From NCBI GenBank assembly GCA_016763955.1, contig JAESSU010000169.1, positions 1-7,763 on the forward strand: a DNA stretch of 7,763 bases, in the 5' to 3' direction. Below the pieces are notes generated by a model. The model saw only the letters and a list, made by a program, of their open reading frames with translations, was not told the origin of the DNA and searched no databases. This document shows positions 1-6,106 of the stretch, in pieces (position 1 is the first letter of the stretch; each line of letters starts with the position of its first letter). The position numbers and the translations under genes were made by a program. This DNA comes from Phycisphaeraceae bacterium. Lineage in GTDB: Bacteria > Planctomycetota > Phycisphaerae > Phycisphaerales > Phycisphaeraceae.

Positions 1-60
1 GCGGTTGAGCCTGTTGTGATGGCTGACCAGTCGTCTTTGACTGAAGGGCGGCGGCCATGA
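1..60 (+). CDS. C-terminal end of an upstream protein, probably the RND periplasmic adaptor (partial)
   Basis: Frame 1 is open from the window edge to a TGA at 58-60 and gives the tail AVEPVVMADQSSLTEGRRP. The stop overlaps the ATG of the RND permease in an ATGA arrangement, which is typical of translationally coupled genes in one operon. In RND efflux operons the gene just before the permease is very often the membrane-fusion (HlyD/AcrA-type) adaptor, and a tail with a 'LTEG' stretch resembles the last strand of such adaptors. Only 19 residues are visible, so the family is inferred from position. The open frame and overlap are seen directly. It could also be an outer-membrane factor or an unrelated gene. 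Confidence 0.55.
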   Translation, partial: AVEPVVMADQSSLTEGRRP

Positions 61-3000
61 GTCTAGCTGGTTTTGGTGTCCGCAAGCCTGTGCCAGTGAA
101 TTTGCTGATGGCGAGTATTATTCTCGCAGGTGTGTTTACTGCTTTGTCGATGCGTCGTGAATTTTTCCCGGAGACCGAATCCGATATGGCAAGCGTGTCG
201 CTTGTGTATCCGGGGGCATCCCCTGAAGAAATCGAAGATTCGATGGCTCGCAAGGTCGAAGATACGTTAGTCGATATCAAGGATGTCGATACGCTGCGAA
301 CGACACTGACTGAAGGTGGCGGCGGGATTGTGATCGAGTTTGATGAAGGTCTAGCTAATATCCGTGACGCGATTGATGATGTCGAGCGTAAAATTGATGC
401 CTTGCAGGACCTGCCCGATGAAGCAGAGCGGATCACCGTGACAGAGATTGAACCGGCGATTCCTGTGACACGTTTAAGTGTGTTTGGCGATGTGGATGAA
501 GTGATTCTCAAACGGCTGATTCGGCAAGTGCGCGATGAGCTTAAAACTTTGCCCGGCATGGGACAGGTGCATTACTCAGGCGTGCGTAATGACGAACTGC
601 GTGTGGATGTGAATCGGCAGAAAATGTTTTCTTATGGATTAAGCCTGCCACAAGTTGCGCAAGCGATCTCCAATTGGATGGCAGAAGTTCCTGGAGGCAC
701 GGTTCGCGGGGTGCAAGGTAATGTTAAAATCCGAACGATGGGTGTTGATGAACACGCGGGGCCAATCGGCCAGATCGTGGTCAAAAGTACACCTAAAGGT
801 CAAACGATCCTTGTCAGTGATATTGCGCAAGTGCATGAAACATTTGCGGATCGTGATTTGGTGACACGTTTTGCAGGCAAACCCTCGGTGGGCCTCACCG
901 TCCTTAAAGAAGGGGATCAAGACATCGTGATCATGGCGGACATGGTGCAAGCTTATGTAGCAGCACGTCGCGGTGAACCCTTTATGATGCACTGGCAAGA
1001 TAAGCTCAACCAAATTTTAAATATCGGTAAGCCCTTAGAAAAACACAAGCGATCCATGCGCCGCCAAGCCTATGAATTAGCCCTGACATCATCGATGCCT
1101 TTGCCCGCAGGCGTGCAAATTCAGACCAGCTCTAACTATTCACGCTTTGTCACTGGCCGGCTGGAATTGCTCTCGCGTAACGCCATACAGGGGGCAGTTT
1201 TGGTCTTTGCAACACTGCTGTTTTTTTTGAATTGGCGAGCTGCATTTTGGGTCTTCATGGGATTAGTCACCGCACTGTGTGGCACGTTGGTTCTGATGTG
1301 GGCCATGGATCTGACGCTCAATTTGCTAACCATGTTTGGCTTGATCGTCGTCATCGGGTTACTGGTCGATGACGGGATTGTCGTTGCGGAGAATATTCAA
1401 AAACGTCACGACCGTGGTGAGCCTGCGCTAGTTGCTGCTGAGAAGGGGGCCTCACGCGTCGCTTGGCCTGTCGTTGCTACGGTACTCACTAGTATCGTAG
1501 CCTTTTTGCCTTTGACTTTTATCAAGGGGCGTATGGGAGACCTACTGGGCGCGTTCCCATGGGTTGTCGGTTGTGCGCTTTTTATGTCCCTTGTTGAATC
1601 GCTATTGATCCTACCTAGTCACCTAGGACACAGTCTTGCAAAACGTGATAAGCACTTTGAACATAAAAAAGAATCCGGCATGCTCCACCGTTTTGAACTC
1701 CGCCGCGATGAGATTATTTTTAATCGCGTCGTGCCTGCTTATGGCCGGTTTTTGGAATTATGTCTAAGGCATCGGTATCTGTCGATCACCATCGCTATCG
1801 CAGTATTGATCGTCTCCATTGGTATGGTCAAAGGCGGTCGCGTTGCATATGTGTACATGCCCACAAGTGATGCTGAAGTGCTCGTTGTCGATATCCGTAT
1901 GCCCATCGGTACGCCCGTGCAAGGTACGGTTGCTATCGCAGACCTGCTCGCCAAAGCTGCACTCAAACAGCCCCAAGTCCAGTCCATCGATTCAATTGTC
2001 GGTCAACGTTCTAATTTTAATGATGGGGCAACGGTCGATTCCTCCTCGCCACACATCGCACAGATCTTCATCGAGCTGGCGCCCGTGGAAGAACGCGATG
2101 TGAGTTCCGATATCATCACCCAACGCATCCGTGATGAACTTAAAGGCAAGCTCGTCGGCGTGGATTCTTTGAGATTCGCAGGCATGGGGGCTGGTCCTGG
2201 AGGCCCGGATATCACCATCGAAATTTCCGGCTTTGAAACACATCGCATGAATTTGGCTGTCGAGCAAATCAAAGGTGAATTGTCACGCTATGCAGGGGTT
2301 TATGATGTCAGTGATGACAATGAACTAGGCCAACGCGAACTACAAATAAATCTCCAACAAGGTGCGGCTGCTCTGGGTTTTACCACGGTGAATCTTGCAC
2401 AGCAGATTCGTGCGGCACTCTATGGTATTGATGCTCATGTCTATACCGCCCGAGGTGAAGATATTAATGTGCGTGTCCGATTAGGAGATGAAACCCGTGA
2501 CAATCTACAGGAAATTCAACAGCTTTGGGTATTGAGTCCAGCGGGTAAAGCGGTTCCCTTATCAGAGATTGCAGACATTGAAGATGGTCTAACTTATTCC
2601 ACCATTCGACGTGTAGACCGTAAACGCACGATCACTGTGCTAGCGGACTGTTCTCCGGGTGTGAGTCCTGAAGATGTGGTTGCTACGTTTGAGCGAGATT
2701 TTGTGCCAGACTTCCGAACGCGGTTTGCTGATCTGCAAATGCACTTAGGGGGTAGACAAGAACGCCAAGCTCGCTCGGTCGCATCACTGCCTTATGGCAT
2801 GCTTGCTGCTGCTGTGATGATCTATGTTATTCTCGCTTGGTTATTTTCAAGCTACCTACAACCACTGGTGATTATGCTAGCGATCCCATTTAGCTTAGTT
2901 GGAGTCATTTGGGGACATTATTTCTTCGGCTATGCGATAACGTTCCTGAGCATTATCGGCTTTGTGGCATTAAGCGGTATCGTGGTCAATGACTCTTTGA

Positions 3001-3335
3001 TTCTCGTGGAGTTTTACAATGATCACCGTGCCAAAGGTCACGACATGCGCGATAGTCTCGTCGAAGCTGGTCGTCAGCGATTGCGTCCTATTGTTCTAAC
3101 CTCACTGACGACGGTGTTGGGATTGTTGCCTTTGATGTTAGAACAATCCTTTCAAGCTAAGTTCCTCATCCCCATGGCGATTGCTTTAGCAGGTGGTTTA
3201 GCCAGTGCGACATTTTTAATTCTGCTGATACTACCTTGTGTGATGATGATTTTAGATGACATCAAGTCCTTGGTGTATTATTGCTGGTATGGCAAAAAGC
3301 GCGTGGTTGTGTCCACTGCGATGCACCATGTCTGA
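57..3335 (+). CDS. RND-family efflux transporter permease subunit (AcrB/HAE-like)
   Basis: Inner-membrane, proton-driven RND pump of 1092 residues, close to the family's usual 1030-1100. It would export substrates through an adaptor and an outer-membrane channel. The internal duplication is clear. TM1 is at about 11-31, followed by a large periplasmic domain with the usual YPGASPEEIE motif (51-60). TM2-TM6 span about 376-520, and TM7 is at about 574-590. A second periplasmic domain covers about 595-905, and TM8-TM12 cover about 911-1067. TM4 carries the proton-relay pair D438-D439 in GLLVDDGIVV, matching AcrB D407/D408. In TM10 the residue aligned with AcrB Lys940 is N978 (GIVVNDSLILVEF). R1008 and T1015 match AcrB R971 and T978. 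Residues about 300-350 hold extra charged sequence not present in AcrB. The start has GAAGGG 8 bases upstream and overlaps the preceding stop. Substrate cannot be told from sequence; RND class is near certain. Confidence 0.95.
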   Translation: MSLAGFGVRKPVPVNLLMASIILAGVFTALSMRREFFPETESDMASVSLVYPGASPEEIEDSMARKVEDTLVDIKDVDTLRTTLTEGGGGIVIEFDEGLANIRDAIDDVERKIDALQDLPDEAERITVTEIEPAIPVTRLSVFGDVDEVILKRLIRQVRDELKTLPGMGQVHYSGVRNDELRVDVNRQKMFSYGLSLPQVAQAISNWMAEVPGGTVRGVQGNVKIRTMGVDEHAGPIGQIVVKSTPKGQTILVSDIAQVHETFADRDLVTRFAGKPSVGLTVLKEGDQDIVIMADMVQAYVAARRGEPFMMHWQDKLNQILNIGKPLEKHKRSMRRQAYELALTSSMPLPAGVQIQTSSNYSRFVTGRLELLSRNAIQGAVLVFATLLFFLNWRAAFWVFMGLVTALCGTLVLMWAMDLTLNLLTMFGLIVVIGLLVDDGIVVAENIQKRHDRGEPALVAAEKGASRVAWPVVATVLTSIVAFLPLTFIKGRMGDLLGAFPWVVGCALFMSLVESLLILPSHLGHSLAKRDKHFEHKKESGMLHRFELRRDEIIFNRVVPAYGRFLELCLRHRYLSITIAIAVLIVSIGMVKGGRVAYVYMPTSDAEVLVVDIRMPIGTPVQGTVAIADLLAKAALKQPQVQSIDSIVGQRSNFNDGATVDSSSPHIAQIFIELAPVEERDVSSDIITQRIRDELKGKLVGVDSLRFAGMGAGPGGPDITIEISGFETHRMNLAVEQIKGELSRYAGVYDVSDDNELGQRELQINLQQGAAALGFTTVNLAQQIRAALYGIDAHVYTARGEDINVRVRLGDETRDNLQEIQQLWVLSPAGKAVPLSEIADIEDGLTYSTIRRVDRKRTITVLADCSPGVSPEDVVATFERDFVPDFRTRFADLQMHLGGRQERQARSVASLPYGMLAAAVMIYVILAWLFSSYLQPLVIMLAIPFSLVGVIWGHYFFGYAITFLSIIGFVALSGIVVNDSLILVEFYNDHRAKGHDMRDSLVEAGRQRLRPIVLTSLTTVLGLLPLMLEQSFQAKFLIPMAIALAGGLASATFLILLILPCVMMILDDIKSLVYYCWYGKKRVVVSTAMHHV

Positions 3336-3417
3336 TTGTGCAAAATGTGATCGTGAAGTATCCAAAGCGAAATGAAGCAATGCGAGAAAGCCGCAGGAAG
3401 TGTCGTCAGACAATTCC

Positions 3418-3447
3418 CGCGGGAATCCGCTTACGCAGCTTCCCGCG
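3418..3447 (+). terminator. GC-rich hairpin, candidate terminator of the RND operon
   Basis: An 8-base stem, CGCGGGAA (3418-3425) with TTCCCGCG (3440-3447), encloses a 14-base loop. It is followed by ACTTTT and further T-rich sequence up to about 3470. It lies about 80 bases past the RND stop, in the spacer between two convergent genes. The left arm also takes part in a perfect 14-bp palindrome, ATTCCCGCGGGAAT (3413-3426), so two alternative folds are possible. The T tract is interrupted, so the terminator role is moderate. On the other strand the hairpin is not followed by T residues. Confidence 0.5.
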
Positions 3448-3484
3448 ACTTTTCATTCATTCTGTTTTGTAGAACTTCTCAGTG

Positions 3485-3501
3485 AAAACTTCCGGGGGGG
3501 G
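3485..3501. repeat. Poly-G repeat, copy 1 (AAAACTTCCGGGGGGGG)
   Basis: A 17-base sequence identical to 5554-5570, ending in eight G residues. Here it abuts the stop codon of gpmI: read on the minus strand it is TAA, then C8, then GGAAGTTTT. A shorter related sequence follows the stop of the MBOAT gene. The function is unknown. A dispersed repeat or a transcript-end signal are both possible. Confidence 0.7.
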
Positions 3502-5145
3502 TTAGATGGCGATGAGGCTTTTGCCGGTCATCTCTTCGGGGATTTCTAGGCCCAGCATATCCAATGCTGTAGGCATGACATCCGCTAGCCGTCCGTTTTT
3601 ACGCAGTGCATCACTGGGCTGTTGTGCGTTGCGACTTGCCACTGCTTTAAGTGCTTCGTCTACAAGGATACATTCGACTTTGTAGGTGGTGTGAGCGGTG
3701 TGTGGGCTGTGGGTTTGGGGGTTCCAGACTTGTTCTGCGTTGCCATGGTCTGCGGTGACGATGACTTGGCCATTTAGGACTTGGACTGCACGCACAATTT
3801 TGCCCACGCATTCGTCAACGGTTTCGACAGCTTTGATGACAGCATCGAGCTTGCCGGTGTGGCCGACCATATCGCCGTTGGCAAAGTTCACGAGGATGAA
3901 ATTTTCACAATCATCTGCCGCAAGGCGATCAAGGACAAAGTCGCAGATTTCGTAAGCACTCATCTCTGGCTTGAGGTCATAGGTCGCAACCTTAGGCGAT
4001 TGTGCCATTGCACGGCTTTCACCTGGGAACGGTTCTTCACGGTAGTCATTAAAGAAGAACGTCACATGCGGGAACTTTTCAGTCTCAGCACTGCGGAACT
4101 GTGTGAGTCCCATGTCACTGATGTACTGCGCGCCGATGTTGATCATTTTAGGGGGCTTGGGATAAGCAACTTGCACCATGTCTCCAAAGCTCGCGTCGTA
4201 TGCTGTCATTGTCACATAAGCAAGGTCGAGTTTTGGTCCACGGTCAAAGCCTTTTTCATCAGAGTCTGGTGATGGTGGGACGTGGCCATAAAACTCATCC
4301 ATACGAAAAGCACGGGTCAGTTCACGGGGGCGGTCACCGCGGAAGTTTACGAAGATGATACTGTCGCCGTCGGCGATGCGTGTTGCACTGGGGTCGTTAC
4401 CAATGGTGCAGGGCATGACGAACTCATCACCTGTTTGCGAGTCGTTGGTGGGGTTGTCGTAGTATTGTTGCATAGCTGTGGGCGCATCGGGATAGTTTGT
4501 AACTTCGTCCCCCCGGCCGGTCATCAGGTCATAAGCCATGTTGACGCGTTCCCAGCGGTTGTCACGATCCATTGCATAGTAGCGTCCGATGATTGAACCG
4601 ATTTGGCCGACTCCGATTTCTTGGCACTTGTCTTGGATTTGGGTGAGGAAATCTTTGCCAGTGAATGGGCCGGTGTCTCGTCCATCGGTGAAGGCATGAA
4701 TGACGACTTTGCTTATGCCTTGTTTTTTACAGAGTTCCAAGCAGCCGTAGAGATGGGTGAGTAGGGCATGCACACCTGCATCGGAGGTGAGGGCTAGTAG
4801 GTGAACGGTTTTGCCGTTGTCCTTAGCACGGTTCACTGCATTAACTAACACTTGGTTTTCAAAGAACGTACCCTCGCGGATGGCTTCGGAGATAGCTACG
4901 GAATCTTGGAAGACCACGCGGCCTGCGCCTAGATTTTGGTGGCCGACCTCACTGTTACCCATCGTGCCTTGAGGCAAGCCGACCTCTTCGCCGGAGGTGT
5001 CGATCAGCGTCCAAGGGTAGTCACAAAGCAGCTTGTCACCAATGGGTGTCTTAGCAAGTTTGATTGCGTTGTATGCATCATGTTCAGTGTTTGGGTTACG
5101 ACCCCAACCATCACGAACGATTAAGACGACCGGTTTAGTGCTCAT
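3502..5145 (-). CDS. gpmI: 2,3-bisphosphoglycerate-independent phosphoglycerate mutase
   Basis: Cytoplasmic glycolytic/gluconeogenic enzyme that interconverts 3- and 2-phosphoglycerate through a phosphoserine intermediate, using two Mn ions. It is 547 residues, slightly longer than the usual ~510. All key residues are visible. D12 is in DGWG, and the nucleophile S65 is in MGNSEVGHQNLGAGR. H127 is in SDAGVH, DGRD is at 155-158, and GRYYAMDRDNRW is at 188-199. K357 is in ETEKFPHVTFF. D425 and H429 are in NGDMVGHTG, D466 and H467 in TADHGNAE, and H485 in HTAHTT. Variants from the common bacterial form include R11 before DGWG, A124 in SDAGVH, and NFRGDR in place of NFRPDR. The ATG is preceded by GGAG with an 8-base spacer. 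It is convergent with the RND gene and divergent from the zinc-ribbon gene, and appears monocistronic. A possible -10 box, TACAAT, lies on the minus strand at 5201-5206, but no matching -35 was found. Confidence 0.97.
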   Translation of the reverse strand: MSTKPVVLIVRDGWGRNPNTEHDAYNAIKLAKTPIGDKLLCDYPWTLIDTSGEEVGLPQGTMGNSEVGHQNLGAGRVVFQDSVAISEAIREGTFFENQVLVNAVNRAKDNGKTVHLLALTSDAGVHALLTHLYGCLELCKKQGISKVVIHAFTDGRDTGPFTGKDFLTQIQDKCQEIGVGQIGSIIGRYYAMDRDNRWERVNMAYDLMTGRGDEVTNYPDAPTAMQQYYDNPTNDSQTGDEFVMPCTIGNDPSATRIADGDSIIFVNFRGDRPRELTRAFRMDEFYGHVPPSPDSDEKGFDRGPKLDLAYVTMTAYDASFGDMVQVAYPKPPKMINIGAQYISDMGLTQFRSAETEKFPHVTFFFNDYREEPFPGESRAMAQSPKVATYDLKPEMSAYEICDFVLDRLAADDCENFILVNFANGDMVGHTGKLDAVIKAVETVDECVGKIVRAVQVLNGQVIVTADHGNAEQVWNPQTHSPHTAHTTYKVECILVDEALKAVASRNAQQPSDALRKNGRLADVMPTALDMLGLEIPEEMTGKSLIAI

Positions 5146-5230
5146 GGGAAAAACTCCATTTGATTATTTATTGACAACGTGCCAGAAACACGAAAGAGGT
5201 ATTGTAGCGTCACCCGCCAAATTTTGCCCA

Positions 5231-5262
5231 CCCCGCAAGCCCCCGCAAGTGCCTCGCAAGTG
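5231..5262. repeat. Three tandem 10-11-base repeats, consensus CCCCGCAAGTG
   Basis: Units are CCCCGCAAGC (5231-5240), CCCCGCAAGTG (5241-5251) and CCTCGCAAGTG (5252-5262), followed by CC, which begins a fourth partial unit. The array directly abuts the left arm of the inverted repeat and shares one base with it. A period of about one helical turn would place each unit on the same DNA face, so protein binding is possible, but slippage expansion is equally plausible. Confidence 0.65.
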
Positions 5263-5284
5263 CCTTCTGTCTTGGCGAGCCGTG

Positions 5285-5298
5285 TCGTGTCGACACGA
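5285..5298. repeat. Perfect 14-bp palindrome TCGTGTCGACACGA
   Basis: The sequence equals its own reverse complement over all 14 bases. It sits 4 bases inside the left arm of the larger inverted repeat and 2 bases from the first TTGACC palindrome. The symmetry fits a dimeric regulator site, but no regulator family is recognised. Confidence 0.6.
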
Positions 5299-5300
5299 GA

Positions 5301-5315
5301 TTGACCGCAGGTCAA
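5301..5315. promoter_or_regulatory. Operator-like palindrome, copy 1 (TTGACCGCAGGTCAA)
   Basis: Perfect inverted repeat TTGACC/GGTCAA around a 3-base centre. A second site at 5356-5370 matches it at 12 of 15 positions, with the same length and symmetry. Two similar palindromes 55 bp apart, about five helical turns, between divergent genes suggest a regulator binding pair. The binding protein is not identifiable, and which gene it would control is unknown. Confidence 0.45.
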
Positions 5316-5355
5316 AAATGTAACGTCATAAATATTTTTCAAACTGATTTAATCG

Positions 5356-5370
5356 TTGACCGATAGTCAA
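5356..5370. promoter_or_regulatory. Operator-like palindrome, copy 2 (TTGACCGATAGTCAA)
   Basis: Inverted repeat TTGAC/GTCAA around a 5-base centre. It is related to the site at 5301-5315 by the shared pattern TTGACCGnnnGTCAA. The left half also resembles a -35 box (TTGACC), but no -10 is found at 16-18 bases on the plus strand. Confidence 0.45.
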
Positions 5371-5453
5371 ACCTCGGCTGACACAATCTAGCTCGCCAAG
5401 ACAGAGGGCGACATGCGTTTGCCCCTGTTGCATTGGGAATTTTTAGTTTTTAA

Positions 5454-5486
5454 CACCAAGGCACAAAGAACACGAAGGTCACCAAG
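5454..5486. repeat. CACNAAG short tandem repeat (four units)
   Basis: Four CACNAAG units occur at 5454-5460, 5462-5468, 5471-5477 and 5480-5486 with a period of 8-9 bases, followed by an A8 tract. I recognise this from general knowledge as a dispersed intergenic repeat type (CACAAAGG/CACGAAGG runs) seen in planctomycetes and many unrelated bacteria. Its origin and role are, as far as I know, unsettled. It is not a CRISPR: the units are too short and have no unique spacers. Confidence 0.75.
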
Positions 5487-5553
5487 CAAAAAAAAGGCTC
5501 TTAGATATTTAAGGACGGTCTGAGATAGACTGCTATTGTTCAAATGTCTTAAA

Positions 5554-5570
5554 AAAACTTCCGGGGGGGG
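5554..5570. repeat. Poly-G repeat, copy 2 (AAAACTTCCGGGGGGGG)
   Basis: Identical over 17 bases, in the same orientation, to 3485-3501. It is preceded by three more A residues. It ends 23 bases before the ATG of the zinc-ribbon gene, so it would lie in that gene's leader or promoter. The G8 run is prone to slippage and could in principle vary expression. Confidence 0.7.
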
Positions 5571-5593
5571 CTTGAAGTGGGTATAACAGGAAC

Positions 5594-5941
5594 ATGTTGA
5601 CGACGCGTTCGATGATATGTGCTAAGTGTGGCTACGATTTAAGGGGGCTCCCGCAACGCGGGGGGTGTCCTGAATGTGGTAGTACCTATAATAAGGACAC
5701 ACTTAATGGCATTGCCAGTCTCAACAGTGCTTATAGAAGATCTGAGAATATTAGTTTTTGGCTTAAGATTGCAGCGTTGATTCTCAGTGCTTTGATGATC
5801 ATGGGATGTGCGGGGATTCTGTCATATTTTGCAAAAACACCTTCCAAGCCCTTGGTCACTGGCGGGTTTATGTGCTGCATGTTGTTGCTGATCGCCATTG
5901 CCATGATTGTGTTAAAGAAGATGGATGATAAAGAGGATTGA
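5594..5941 (+). CDS. Small zinc-ribbon membrane protein, function unknown
   Basis: A 115-residue protein. Near its N-terminus is a treble-clef/zinc-ribbon motif with C9, C12, C25 and C28 (CAKCGYDLRGL, then CPECG). After a short linker come two hydrophobic helices at about 53-79 and 86-107 and a charged tail (KKMDDKED). The likely topology is both ends in the cytoplasm, with the ribbon facing inside. Similar ribbon-plus-membrane-helix proteins are common and multi-copy in planctomycetes, and I know of no defined function for them. The start is uncertain: AGGA lies only 2 bases before this ATG, and a second in-frame ATG (residue 7, at 5612) would still keep all four cysteines. A poly-G repeat sits just upstream. 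The MBOAT gene follows on the same strand after 165 bases, so a functional link is possible but unproven. Confidence 0.8.
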   Translation: MLTTRSMICAKCGYDLRGLPQRGGCPECGSTYNKDTLNGIASLNSAYRRSENISFWLKIAALILSALMIMGCAGILSYFAKTPSKPLVTGGFMCCMLLLIAIAMIVLKKMDDKED

Positions 5942-6106
5942 AATCCAAGTATTAGTGCCCGGTGTGGAAGTGGGTTTGCGTCCGATATTCAGTCACAATT
6001 TAAGCTTGAAAACTATTAAGTGAGCGCGTTGGGTACAAAAGATCAGGCCATTTCTGTCCGATAGTATCTTTAACTGGACGTTTATTGGCTTACGCAAGGA
6101 TGAAAC
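5942..6106. other. Spacer before the MBOAT gene
   Basis: In these 165 bases I see no gene, no convincing hairpin terminator for the zinc-ribbon gene and no strong promoter pair. The only clear signal is the ribosome-binding site at its right end. The absence of a terminator leaves co-transcription of the two flanking genes open. Confidence 0.5.
6096..6100 (+). promoter_or_regulatory. Ribosome-binding site that decides a TTG start
   Basis: AAGGA lies 6 bases before the TTG at 6107. An ATG at 6100-6102 overlaps this site and would read only MKLGV before a stop, so it cannot be the start. The next in-frame ATG (6131) is 8 codons inside the conserved N-terminus. The TTG is therefore the best start. 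Confidence 0.7.

Larger units (their letters stand above)
5262..5409. repeat. 148-base element bounded by a 19-base inverted repeat
   Basis: The left arm is GCCTTCTGTCTTGGCGAGC (5262-5280). The right arm, GCTCGCCAAGACAGAGGGC (5391-5409), is its reverse complement at 18 of 19 positions, with 14 perfect in a row. The 110 bases between contain one perfect 14-bp palindrome and two related TTGACC palindromes. No target-site duplication is visible next to the arms, and there is no coding capacity inside. It could be a MITE-like non-autonomous element, a regulatory module with looping sites, or a long RNA hairpin if it is transcribed into the gpmI leader on the minus strand. Confidence 0.7.
5146..5593. 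other. Structured divergent intergenic region (448 bases)
   Basis: This is the longest gene-free stretch and separates gpmI (-) from the zinc-ribbon gene (+). Open frames here are short, lack ribosome-binding sites and run through the repeats, so I call no gene. From left to right it holds the gpmI leader, an 11-base tandem repeat, an inverted repeat enclosing three palindromes, a CACNAAG repeat, an A8 tract (5488-5495), and a poly-G repeat 23 bases before the next ATG. Promoters for both genes should lie here, but no convincing -35/-10 pair could be picked by eye. A TTGACA at 5171-5176 (+) has no matching -10. Confidence 0.75.

Noticed and set aside
1221..1228. T8 tract inside the RND coding sequence as a frameshift or contingency site
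   Set aside because: It encodes the natural F389-F390-L391 of TM2 and the frame is intact. Single T8 runs occur by chance in membrane protein genes.
3281..3472. 63-codon open frame overlapping the end of the RND gene and the spacer
   Set aside because: It overlaps the RND reading frame and runs through the hairpin, and the composition does not look like a real protein.
3781..4272. 163-codon open frame antisense to gpmI
   Set aside because: It lies fully opposite a conserved enzyme gene and mirrors its codons, with no ribosome-binding site or recognisable domain.
5171..5176. TTGACA as a plus-strand -35 promoter box
   Set aside because: No -10-like hexamer lies 16-18 bases downstream, and the next plus-strand gene is over 400 bases away.
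5033..5323. 96-codon open frame on the plus strand over the gpmI start and its leader
   Set aside because: It overlaps conserved gpmI coding sequence on the other strand and reads repeats as protein.
5142..5342. 66-codon open frame on the minus strand ending in an ATGA overlap with the gpmI start
   Set aside because: It needs a TTG start without a ribosome-binding site, runs through the tandem repeat and palindromes, and its product looks like no known family. A leader peptide cannot be fully excluded.
5454..5486. Possible CRISPR-like array
   Set aside because: Units are 7 bases with 1-2-base gaps and no unique spacers, and no cas genes are present.
5980..6063. Direct repeat GTCCGATA (5980-5987 and 6056-6063) before the MBOAT gene
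   Set aside because: An 8-base repeat within 165 bases is reasonably likely by chance and shows no symmetry or extension.
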